NCBI GenBank assembly: GCA_030613505.1 | Contig: JAUWLW010000005.1 | Location: forward strand, 1-64,000 | Direction of reading: 5' to 3' | Source of the DNA: Candidatus Zixiibacteriota bacterium | GTDB lineage: Bacteria; RBG-13-66-14; B26-G2; WVWN01 | Length of the DNA stretch: 64,000 bases | Shown here: one piece after another, positions 1-7,115 of the stretch | Layout: the number at the start of each line of letters is the position of its first letter | Numbering within the stretch: position 1 is the stretch's first letter | Notes under the pieces: generated by a model | What the model saw: the letters and a program-made list of their open reading frames with translations, nothing else | Database searches by the model: none | Told to the model about the DNA's origin: nothing | Position numbers and translations under genes: made by a program

Positions 1-2
1 CT

Positions 3-815
3 AACGGCGGCGCGGTCTCCTCGACCGGTATAGTTTACGGCGGCGAGGGTGAAGTCCACCGCTCCCCATCCTTCCCCGCGGCGGGCGCCTTCCCGGGCAA
101 GTGGGGCTCGCAGGGCTCGGGCAACGGCCAATTTAATAGGCCCTATGGCGTCGCCATCGCCTCGAGCGGCAACGTCTTCGTCGCCGATTATCGGAACGAC
201 CGCATCCAGTACTTCACCTCGACGGGCAGCTTCCTCGGCGCGTGGGGCTGCAGTTATCCCTTTGGCGTCGCGATCGCCTCGAGCGGTAACGTATACGTCA
301 GCACTGGCAGCAACGACATCCAGTACTTCACCTCGACGGGCAGCTTCTTCGGCGCGTGGGGCTCGTGGGGCACGGGTAACGGCCAATTTGAACGACCCTC
401 CGACGTCGAAGTTACTTCGAGCGGTAACGTCTACGTCGTCGACTCGTGGAACGCCCGCATCCAGTACTTCACCTCGACGGGCCGCTTCCTGGGGAAGTGG
501 GGCTCGTACGGCACGGGCAACGGCCAATTTGAAGGCCCCTACGCCATCGCTGTCGCGCCCAACGGCACCGTCTACGTCGCCGACTCGTGGAACGACCGCA
601 TCCAATACTTCACCTTGAGCGGTAGCTTCCTGGGTAAGTGGGGCTCCCCCGGCTCCGGCAACGGCCAATTCAAATTGCCCCGCGGCGTCGCCGTCGCGCC
701 GAACGGCAACGTTTACGTAATGGATACCATCAACTACCGCGTCCAGTACTTCCGCTGGTCCGGCGCCGCTGTGGCGCCCGCCTCCCTCGGCCGCGTGAAG
801 GCGTTGTTTAAGTAA
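3..815 (+). CDS. NHL-repeat beta-propeller protein, 5' truncated by window edge
   Basis: The frame is open from the first bases to the TAA at 813-815, so the start lies outside the window. About 270 residues are visible. After a non-repetitive stretch of about 30 residues come five NHL repeats of 37-48 residues, each with GKWGS..G.GNGQF, then P.GVA.A..GNVYV.D and RIQYF. The second repeat is shortened by about 10 residues. The protein ends with PASLGRVKALFK, a tail shared with the next gene. NHL repeats form extracellular or periplasmic propellers, usually for binding. Repeats are nearly identical at DNA level, so long spurious frames run through the other phases. It is a paralogue of the gene at 1501-2331. 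The specific function is unknown. Confidence 0.85.
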   Translation, partial: NGGAVSSTGIVYGGEGEVHRSPSFPAAGAFPGKWGSQGSGNGQFNRPYGVAIASSGNVFVADYRNDRIQYFTSTGSFLGAWGCSYPFGVAIASSGNVYVSTGSNDIQYFTSTGSFFGAWGSWGTGNGQFERPSDVEVTSSGNVYVVDSWNARIQYFTSTGRFLGKWGSYGTGNGQFEGPYAIAVAPNGTVYVADSWNDRIQYFTLSGSFLGKWGSPGSGNGQFKLPRGVAVAPNGNVYVMDTINYRVQYFRWSGAAVAPASLGRVKALFK

Positions 816-834
816 CCCTGTAGCCCCGAAGAAA

Positions 835-859
835 AGCCCGGCATTCCGCCGGGCTTTTT
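835..859 (+). terminator. Rho-independent terminator of the first NHL gene
   Basis: An 8-bp stem AGCCCGGC/GCCGGGCT with loop ATTCC is followed by a T run, 20 bases after the stop codon. A near-copy follows the second NHL gene. Confidence 0.85.
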
Positions 860-1007
860 GTGTTAATTTTGTGTCATACTCACCGCGAATCACCCTTAAC
901 CGCCGGTAATAACCGGCAGCGCCCTGAGCAGCCTAACTCTCATAAAATACAGCAAGTTGCCTGCTTTTCCCTGCGCTCATTAAGTTCTTCGAAAACGGCT
1001 CGTTTAA

Positions 1008-1048
1008 GATTTTGAGTCCCTTGCGTCTACCTGTTCCACCACTCCGGC
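1008..1048 (-). pseudogene. 5' half of a tRNA-Leu (anticodon CAA), 3' half missing
   Basis: On the minus strand from 1048 the sequence reads as a tRNA-Leu acceptor strand (GCCGGAG), U8, the Leu-type D-arm (GGTGGAACAGGTAGACGCA) and an anticodon loop CTCAAAA with anticodon CAA at 1014-1012. The 3' anticodon strand is already degraded (TCTTA instead of TCCCT). I find no T-arm or complementary acceptor strand (CTCCGGC) in the next 150 bases. This is either a decayed tRNA or a junction left by integration at the anticodon loop. The corresponding stretch behind the second NHL gene lacks it. Confidence 0.6.
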
Positions 1049-1250
1049 GCGAGGGATAATATAACAGAGTTGAAGGCGGGCGGCAAGGGGGAAGTACGCC
1101 GGCCCCGGCACCAGGTGGTTCGGCGCCGTCGCCCCGTTAGAACCCAAGCCCGCTTCGTAGCTTCCGGTCGAATGCCGTTCGGCCCATTTTCTAATTGTGC
1201 CCGTTATATGCTTACGTTACCAAATTAGTTATGAACAGGATATTTTATGC

Positions 1251-1279
1251 TTGACTAAAAACCGCGGTTATTAAATAAT
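1251..1279 (+). promoter_or_regulatory. Candidate sigma-70 promoter upstream of second NHL gene
   Basis: TTGACT (1251-1256), 17-base spacer, AATAAT (1274-1279). It lies about 220 bases upstream of the ATG at 1501, leaving a long leader that contains a terminator-like hairpin. Confidence 0.5.
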
Positions 1280-1285
1280 GGTTCG

Positions 1286-1440
1286 CAAGGGAGAACGTAT
1301 ACGTAACCGGGTCGACTTCCTAAGGGGTTTGAGGGTATGCCCGGGTCAGAAGAAAAAAGTTTAAAACAGTGCGGCGCCTCACGCGGCGCGCGTTGCGAGA
1401 TACTACCCAGGTTCGGCTAAGTGCCGGCCTGGGGTTTTTA
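1286..1440 (+). ncRNA. Possible small RNA or attenuated leader, no ORF
   Basis: About 155 bases lie between the promoter at 1251-1279 and an intrinsic terminator-like hairpin at 1406-1440. No ORF with a ribosome binding site is present on the plus strand. I see none of the conserved cores of c-di-GMP, cobalamin, SAM or TPP riboswitches, and no obvious 6S or SRP features. It may be a free-standing small RNA or a leader controlling the NHL gene. Confidence 0.25.
1406..1440 (+). terminator. Terminator-like hairpin in the leader of the second NHL gene
   Basis: CCCAGG (1406-1411) pairs with CCTGGG (1428-1433), extended by two G-U pairs and followed by GTTTTTA. It sits between the promoter and the gene, so it would end a short transcript or act as an attenuator. 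Confidence 0.5.
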
Positions 1441-1500
1441 TTTAACGTCAAACCCACCCAGCTCTTTGGAGAGCGCTCATTATAAACCAGGAGGTCGACG

Positions 1501-2331
1501 ATGAAGAAGGTATTAATTATCGCAACGGCCGTGGCGCTCGCGGCCGGGGCCTGGGCCTCGCCGCCCCAGTACGAATACGCGGGCAAGTGGGGCTCGAGCG
1601 GCTCCGGCAACGGCCAATTCAGTTACCCCTTCGGAGTCGCCATCGCCTCGAGCGGTAACGTCTTCGTCGCCGACTTGTACAACCACCGCATCCAATACTT
1701 CACCGCCACCGGGAGTTTCCTCGGCAAGTGGGGCTCGCGCGGCACGGGCAACGGCCAATTTAATTTTCCCTATGGCGTCGCCCTCGCTTCGAGCGGTAAC
1801 GTATACGTCGCCGATTGCAACAACCACCGCATCCAATACTTCACCTCGACGGGTAGCTTCCTGGGCAAGTGGGGCTCGCGCGGCTCCGGCAACGGCCAAT
1901 TCGACGGCGCCATAGGCGTAGCGTGCGCGACCAACGGCAACGTCTACGTCACCGACATCTTCAATTACCGCGTACAGTACTTCACGTCGACAGGTAGCTT
2001 CCTGGGCAAGTGGGGCTCGCGCGGCTCCGGCAACGGCCAATTTAATAGACCCTACTTCGTCACAGTTGCCTCGAGCGGTAACGTCTTCGTCGCCGATCAC
2101 AACAACGACCGGATTCAGTATTTTACTTCCGTCGGGTCCTTCTTGGGTAAGTGGGGCTCGCGCGGCACGGGCCACGGCCAATTTAATCACCCCTGCGGTG
2201 TCGCGGTTACGCCGAGCGGCGCGTACGTTTACGTCGCGGACTATAATAACCACCGCATCCAATATTTCGACCAGACTAACACGGCCGTCGTCCCGGCCTC
2301 CCTCGGCCGCGTGAGGGCGTTGTTTAGGTGA
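1501..2331 (+). CDS. Secreted NHL-repeat beta-propeller protein
   Basis: 276 residues. ATG follows AGGAGG by six bases. Residues 1-19 form a signal peptide (MKK, hydrophobic core, AWAS). Five full NHL repeats of 47-48 residues and a final one follow, each GKWGS.G.G.GQF...P.GVA.A..GNV.VAD..N.RIQYF, as expected for a six-bladed propeller. It ends in the tail PASLGRVRALFR, nearly identical to the upstream paralogue. Known NHL domains bind protein, RNA or glycan; export suggests a surface or periplasmic role here. High DNA identity between blades points to recent repeat homogenisation. The ligand is unknown. Confidence 0.85.
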   Translation: MKKVLIIATAVALAAGAWASPPQYEYAGKWGSSGSGNGQFSYPFGVAIASSGNVFVADLYNHRIQYFTATGSFLGKWGSRGTGNGQFNFPYGVALASSGNVYVADCNNHRIQYFTSTGSFLGKWGSRGSGNGQFDGAIGVACATNGNVYVTDIFNYRVQYFTSTGSFLGKWGSRGSGNGQFNRPYFVTVASSGNVFVADHNNDRIQYFTSVGSFLGKWGSRGTGHGQFNHPCGVAVTPSGAYVYVADYNNHRIQYFDQTNTAVVPASLGRVRALFR

Positions 2332-2365
2332 CCTCAGATATATTGGTATGCTCCTTCATAAAATC

Positions 2366-2390
2366 GCCCGGCATCTTGCCGGGCTTTTTT
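2366..2390 (+). terminator. Rho-independent terminator of the second NHL gene
   Basis: Stem GCCCGGC/GCCGGGC with loop ATCTT followed by six T. The sequence after it (GTGTTAATTTTGTGT) repeats that behind the first NHL gene. Confidence 0.85.
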
Positions 2391-2500
2391 GTGTTAATTT
2401 TGTGTTAGAATTTCCCCTGCTAATTCCCCTTAACCAGCCGCCACGCCAGCGCGACGAACAATATACCAGCGTTCGGCGGCCGCGGCAAGGGGGAAGTACG
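2366..2500. repeat. Second copy of the NHL-gene downstream flank
   Basis: Terminator, GTGTTAATTTTGTGT and the 18-mer CGGCAAGGGGGAAGTACG (2483-2500) reappear in the same order behind the first NHL gene (835-875 and 1081-1098). Gene plus flank were therefore duplicated together. The first copy carries about 110 extra bases that include the tRNA-Leu half. Confidence 0.6.
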
Positions 2501-2536
2501 GGCGCCCCCCCGTCCGCTCCGACCGTTACCGGGTTA

Positions 2537-2565
2537 TTTACAAAACCGCCGATTTGTGTTACTAA
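2537..2565 (+). promoter_or_regulatory. Promoter of hsp20-lon
   Basis: TTTACA (2537-2542), 17-base spacer, TACTAA (2560-2565), about 40 bases before the hsp20 ATG. No CIRCE inverted repeat is seen. Confidence 0.5.
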
Positions 2566-2606
2566 TTACCCGAAGGGAACGTTTAACGAAACGCTCGGAG
2601 GCCCGT

Positions 2607-3050
2607 ATGGTAAAACGTAGAGAGTCCGCGCGCGTAAACCTCTGGCGGCTGGCCGACGTCGACCGGCTCTTCGACCGTCTATATTCGATATCGCCGCCGC
2701 TATCCTCGGGCGCGCCGCGCCATTGGACCCCGGACGCCGACGTCTTCGAGACCAAAAACGACCTCGTCGTACGGATGGACATCGCCGGCGTCAGCCGCGA
2801 CGCCGTCAAGGTGTTGTTGGACGAGGATACGGTTATCATTACCGGCGCGCGCAAAGAGGAATACCACGAGGAATGCGAATACTATCACCAGATAGAGGTG
2901 GAGTACGGGTACTTCCGCCGCGTCCTCCACCTTCCCCGCCCGGTCGACGGCGACAAGGCCCGGGCGCTGTATCGCGACGGCTTCCTCTTCGTAATCCTGC
3001 CCAAAATCGAAAAGCCCGTTTCGATTCACACCACGGTGGAGATACTGTAG
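2607..3050 (+). CDS. Small heat-shock protein, Hsp20/alpha-crystallin family
   Basis: 147 residues. The ATG at 2607 is chosen because CGGAGG precedes it at proper spacing; an upstream in-frame start has no such site. A variable N-terminus of about 40 residues is followed by the alpha-crystallin domain: PDADVFET, V.MDIAGVSRDAVKV, the Y.YFRRVLHLPRPVD segment (usually FERSFRLP) and F.....LPK near the end. Hsp20 oligomers hold unfolding proteins in the cytoplasm without ATP. Lon follows after 58 bases, so the pair likely forms a chaperone-protease operon. The C-terminal I-x-I/V anchor is only loosely recognisable (VSIHTTVEIL). Confidence 0.9.
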   Translation: MVKRRESARVNLWRLADVDRLFDRLYSISPPLSSGAPRHWTPDADVFETKNDLVVRMDIAGVSRDAVKVLLDEDTVIITGARKEEYHEECEYYHQIEVEYGYFRRVLHLPRPVDGDKARALYRDGFLFVILPKIEKPVSIHTTVEIL

Positions 3051-3108
3051 GGAACGGTAAACGCCGGGCCCGGCCGCGGCCCGCTTAGTTCTAAGGTGGT
3101 GCATAACG

Positions 3109-5538
3109 TTGGTCAACGAAGAGAACGTCGAGGCAGTCGAGCTTCCCGAAGAGATGCCGATTTTGCCGCTCCGCGGGACCGTCATCTTCCCGTACATGAT
3201 CGTCCCCCTCGTCGTCGGCCGCAAGTCGAGCATAAAGCTCATCGACGACGCCGTGCGCGGCAACCGCATCATCGGCCTGTTCGCCCAAAAGGACCCCGAG
3301 GTCGAGGACCCCGGGACCGACGACATCTACGACGTGGGGACCGGCGGGATGATCCTGAAGATGCTGCGGATGCCCGACGGCTCGGCGCGGATCATGGTCC
3401 AGGGGATTACGCGCCTGGCGGTAAAGGATTTCATCCAGACCAAGCCCTACTTCAAAGCCAAGATCGAACGTCTCGAAAGCCCGGAAAAGAAAACCACCAA
3501 AATAGAAGCGCTGCAGCGCAACGCCCTCAACCTCTTCCAAAAAATAGTGGAGCTCGCGCCCAACCTGCCGGAAGACGCGTACGTCGCGGCGATGAACGTC
3601 GAGGACGCCGGCAAGCTGGCCGACTTCATCACCTCCAACGTCAACGTCGAGCTGGCCGAACGGCAGGAGATCCTGGACGCGGTGGACATAACCGAACGGT
3701 TCGAAAAACTCACCTCCATCCTCAACCGCGAGGTGGACCTGCTCGAGTTGGGCTCTAAAATCCAAACCGAAGCCAAGAGCGAGATGGACAAAGCCCACCG
3801 CGATTACTACCTGCGCCAGCAGCTCAAGGCCATCCGCAAGGAACTGGGCGAAGAGGACCAATACGCCGTCGAGATCGACGAGTTGGAAGAGAAGCTTCTC
3901 GAGAAGGCGCTGACGGACGAGGTCCGCGAGGAGGCGACGCGCGAGCTCAACCGCCTTAAAACCATCCCGCCCCAGGCGGCGGAATACGTCGTCGCGCGTA
4001 CCTACCTCGACTGGATTTTAACCCTCCCCTGGCTCGAGAGCTCCGACGACAACCTGGACATCGCCCACGCCCGCAAGGTCCTGGACGAGGACCACTACGA
4101 CCTCAACGACGTCAAGGAACGCATCCTGGAGTACCTCTCGGTGCGCAAACTCAAAGAGGAGATGAAGGGGCCCATACTCTGCTTCGTCGGGCCGCCGGGC
4201 GTGGGCAAGACGTCGGTGGGCAAATCCATCGCCCGGGCCGTGGGGCGTAAGTTCATCCGCATGTCGCTGGGCGGCGTGCGCGACGAGGCCGAGATACGGG
4301 GTCACCGTCGGACGTACGTCGGCGCGTTGCCGGGCCGGATAATACAAGGAATCCGAAAGGCCGGCACCAACAACCCGGTCTTCATGCTGGACGAGGTGGA
4401 TAAGCTCGGGATGGATTTCCGCGGCGACCCCGCCTCCGCGCTACTTGAAGTCCTCGACCCCGAACAGAACTTCTCGTTCTCGGACCACTATCTCGACCTC
4501 CCGTTCGACCTGTCCAAGGTGATGTTTATAACGACCGCCAACATCCTGGACCCCATACCGCCGGCCCTCAAAGACCGCATGGAGATAATACGGCTGCCCG
4601 GCTACACCATGCCTGAGAAGTTAAACATCGCGAAGCAGTTCCTAATCCCGAAGCAGCTGGCCGAACACGGCCTGGGAAAAAAGTTGTTGAAAATCGCCGA
4701 CTCGGCGGTTAAGGAAATAATAAACCGGTACACGAGAGAGGCCGGCGTACGGAACCTGGAGCGCGCCATCGCGACCATCTGCCGCAAGACGGCGCGGCAA
4801 ATCGTCGAAGAGAAGGTCAAGAAGATTGCCGTGACCAAAAAGAACGTCACCGACTACCTCAAAGCGCCGCCGTTCTACCCGGAGACAGCCGGCCGCAAAG
4901 ACGAGGTCGGCATCGCGACCGGCATGGCCTGGACCGCCGCGGGCGGCGTTATACTGTTTATCGAAGCGTTGAAGATGCCGGGCAAGGGCGAGCTCATCCT
5001 GACGGGCCAGCTGGGCGACGTTATGCAGGAGTCGGCCCGCGCCGCGTACTCCTACATCAAGGCCCACGCCGAGCAGCTGGGCATCGACGGCGAAGCCTTC
5101 GAGAAGTGCAACATCCACGTTCACGTGCCGGCGGGCGCCACCCCCAAGGACGGCCCCTCCGCCGGCGTCACGATGGCGACGGCGCTGGCGTCGGTCTTTT
5201 CCGGCCGGCCGGTGCGCCACGACCTGGCGATGACGGGCGAGATTACGCTGCGCGGTAAGTTAATGCCCATCGGCGGCGTCAAAGAGAAACTCCTGGCCGC
5301 GGTCCGCGCCCACATCCCCAACGTGTTGTTCCCCGAGGAAAACGAGAGCGACGTCCTCGAGGTTGAAGACGAACACCGCGACAAAGTACACGTAACGTAC
5401 GCCAAGAGCATCGGCGACGTCCTGGAGGCCGCGCTCGTAGACGGAACCGCCGCCCAAAAACCGAAAAAACCGCGCAAAGCCGCGCGTAAGCCGACGAAGA
5501 GAGCGCGGCAACCCGCCGCGGCGACGCGGCCTCGTTAA
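3109..5538 (+). CDS. lon: ATP-dependent protease Lon
   Basis: 809 residues. Start is a TTG preceded by AAGGTGG. The substrate-binding N-domain begins at about residue 14 (LPEEMPILPLRGTVIFPYM) and runs to about 210; a coiled helical part follows. The AAA+ module has Walker A GPPGVGKTS (K367), Walker B VFMLDEVDK and the arginine-containing sensor region. The S16 protease domain has PKDGPSAG with catalytic Ser684 and the GGVKEK lysine Lys727, spaced as in E. coli Lon. Lon unfolds and degrades damaged or regulatory proteins in the cytoplasm. Oddity: after the normal end, about 30 residues rich in Lys, Arg, Ala and Pro (from QKPKKPRKAARK on) form a basic tail that could bind nucleic acid. It follows hsp20 in a likely operon. 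Confidence 0.97.
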   Translation: MVNEENVEAVELPEEMPILPLRGTVIFPYMIVPLVVGRKSSIKLIDDAVRGNRIIGLFAQKDPEVEDPGTDDIYDVGTGGMILKMLRMPDGSARIMVQGITRLAVKDFIQTKPYFKAKIERLESPEKKTTKIEALQRNALNLFQKIVELAPNLPEDAYVAAMNVEDAGKLADFITSNVNVELAERQEILDAVDITERFEKLTSILNREVDLLELGSKIQTEAKSEMDKAHRDYYLRQQLKAIRKELGEEDQYAVEIDELEEKLLEKALTDEVREEATRELNRLKTIPPQAAEYVVARTYLDWILTLPWLESSDDNLDIAHARKVLDEDHYDLNDVKERILEYLSVRKLKEEMKGPILCFVGPPGVGKTSVGKSIARAVGRKFIRMSLGGVRDEAEIRGHRRTYVGALPGRIIQGIRKAGTNNPVFMLDEVDKLGMDFRGDPASALLEVLDPEQNFSFSDHYLDLPFDLSKVMFITTANILDPIPPALKDRMEIIRLPGYTMPEKLNIAKQFLIPKQLAEHGLGKKLLKIADSAVKEIINRYTREAGVRNLERAIATICRKTARQIVEEKVKKIAVTKKNVTDYLKAPPFYPETAGRKDEVGIATGMAWTAAGGVILFIEALKMPGKGELILTGQLGDVMQESARAAYSYIKAHAEQLGIDGEAFEKCNIHVHVPAGATPKDGPSAGVTMATALASVFSGRPVRHDLAMTGEITLRGKLMPIGGVKEKLLAAVRAHIPNVLFPEENESDVLEVEDEHRDKVHVTYAKSIGDVLEAALVDGTAAQKPKKPRKAARKPTKRARQPAAATRPR

Positions 5539-5564
5539 ACGTCGAACCCGGCCCGACTAAAAAC

Positions 5565-5590
5565 GCCCCGCCTTCGCGGGGCTTCACTTT
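5565..5590. terminator. Hairpin between lon and the convergent cyclase gene
   Basis: GCCCCGC CTTC GCGGGGC followed by TTCACTTT; a weak T run. It lies between two convergent genes and could serve lon. Confidence 0.5.
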
Positions 5591-5672
5591 CGCCGAAACG
5601 TAAGCCGCGCTCGAGCGCGGCCGCGAACAAGGCTTTAATAATCGGCGCCGTCGACGACGCCCTCACTTCGCC

Positions 5673-7091
5673 TTACTCGTCCTTGCTCTCCACCACACCC
5701 TCCTTCAGATTTGTTACCTCGAACATTTCTACCTTCTTCCTTCTCCCCTTGAGCTCGTACAGCCCCAACGACTTAACCTCCACGTATTCCTCGACGCGGC
5801 GGTAGGCCGGCTCGGCCAGGATTATTTGGCCCCCCTCAGTAAAGGTCTGGATGCGCTGGGCGACGTTTACGGTATCGCCGATGACGGAGTAGTCCATGCG
5901 CTCGCGCGAGCCGATGTTGCCGACGATGGCGTCGCCGTAGTTGACCCCGATGCCGACGAGGACCGGCTCCTCGCCGCCGATCTCCCGGGCGAGGTTGAAT
6001 TCGCGGAGCCGCTCCCGCATATCGAGGGCGGCCCGCACCGCGTTCAACGTGCTGTTAGGCTGCTCCACCGGGGCGCCGAAGATAGCCATCAGGCCGTCGC
6101 CCAGGAACTTGTCGAGCGTGCCCTCGTACCTGAAGACGACGTCCGTCATATAAGTCAGGTAGACGTTGAGCATGGTTACTACTTGTTCCGGCGCCAGCGC
6201 TTCGGCGATGCGGGTAAACCCGCGGATGTCGGCGAAGAGCACCGTTATCGTCTTTCGCTGGCCTTTTAGCGTCGATATGTATTTATCGGGTTCGTCGAGT
6301 ATCAGGCTCGCGACCTGGCGCGAGACGTAACGGCTGAACGCTTCCTTGATGAGCTCTTTTTCGCCGAGCGATTTCACCATGTCGTTGAACGCGCGCGTCA
6401 GGTGCCCCACCTCGTCGCTGGTGGTGATGGGAAGCTGCATGGCGTAGCCGTTGCCCTTCTGGATTTCGCGGACGCCGGCCATCAAACGGTCGATGGGGCG
6501 CGTAATGAACCCCGCCAGGACGAACGACCCCAACAAGGCGAGCAATACGGCGGCCGCCGTAATCGCGCCGATAGTAATCCTCGTTCGGTTTACGGCGCGC
6601 TTGACGCCCTCCTGCGATATGCCGACGTGAACCACGCCGATGGCCTTTTGGCCTGCGAGCATCACCGGCACGGCGACGTCGTACACCGGCCCCCATCGGG
6701 GCGCGTCGTACGTCTGGCTTAGGAACTCGCGTTTGCCCAAAGGTCGAACCCCCGCGGGCGGCTCGTACGGCTTACCCAAGAAATCGGTGAAATCTTCGTG
6801 GGCCGCGTCGCGGTAGCCGACTATACGGCCGCCCCCGCCTACGACTATGGCGTACACTACGCCGGGGTTGTCCATGGCGCCGGTCGTGAACCGCGCGATG
6901 TAAAGGTCGTCGCCCTGCGACAGCGGGTCTTCGACGTTGGCGGCGAGGTTGCGGGCCAACGCCTCGCCGCGCATCTCGATCTCCCGCCGGAGCGAGGACT
7001 CCATCCGACCGGTAATTAGGACGCCGGCGACGCCGGTAACGATTACCGTCAACAAGACGACGAACAACGCGATTTTAAACTTGAGAGGCAT
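5673..7091 (-). CDS. Membrane-bound class III adenylate cyclase with HAMP domain
   Basis: 472 residues. One N-terminal helix (7-29), an extracytoplasmic sensor of about 140 residues with single-Cache-like features (PGVVYAIVVGGGGRIVGY; GVVHVGIS), a second helix (171-196), a HAMP domain (197-250) and a catalytic class III cyclase domain (about 275-465). Metal-binding aspartates are D288 (FADIRGF) and D332 (GDGLMAIFG). The adenine-selecting pair appears as K328 and D406 (IGDTVN), with N409 and R413 as transition-state residues, so cAMP is the predicted product. It is the last gene of a minus-strand run, 24 bases behind a secreted protein. The sensed ligand is unknown. Confidence 0.92.
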   Translation of the reverse strand: MPLKFKIALFVVLLTVIVTGVAGVLITGRMESSLRREIEMRGEALARNLAANVEDPLSQGDDLYIARFTTGAMDNPGVVYAIVVGGGGRIVGYRDAAHEDFTDFLGKPYEPPAGVRPLGKREFLSQTYDAPRWGPVYDVAVPVMLAGQKAIGVVHVGISQEGVKRAVNRTRITIGAITAAAVLLALLGSFVLAGFITRPIDRLMAGVREIQKGNGYAMQLPITTSDEVGHLTRAFNDMVKSLGEKELIKEAFSRYVSRQVASLILDEPDKYISTLKGQRKTITVLFADIRGFTRIAEALAPEQVVTMLNVYLTYMTDVVFRYEGTLDKFLGDGLMAIFGAPVEQPNSTLNAVRAALDMRERLREFNLAREIGGEEPVLVGIGVNYGDAIVGNIGSRERMDYSVIGDTVNVAQRIQTFTEGGQIILAEPAYRRVEEYVEVKSLGLYELKGRRKKVEMFEVTNLKEGVVESKDE

Positions 7092-7115
7092 GGTAGATCC
7101 GTCTCTAAGCCGTTC

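Noticed and set aside
49..618. Long frame on plus strand in the first NHL gene (Ser/Arg-rich)
   Set aside because: It is a shifted frame through NHL DNA repeats; the true frame encodes clear NHL blades and is open from base 3.
900..1050. Group I intron inside tRNA-Leu
   Set aside because: No intron core elements and no 3' exon within reach.
1513..2262. Long minus-strand frame opposite the second NHL gene
   Set aside because: An artefact of GC-rich repeats; the repeated product follows the DNA repeats and has no ribosome binding site.
1..2331. CRISPR array suggested by regularly repeated DNA
   Set aside because: Period of about 141-144 bases matches NHL blades; there are no short repeats with unique spacers and no cas genes.
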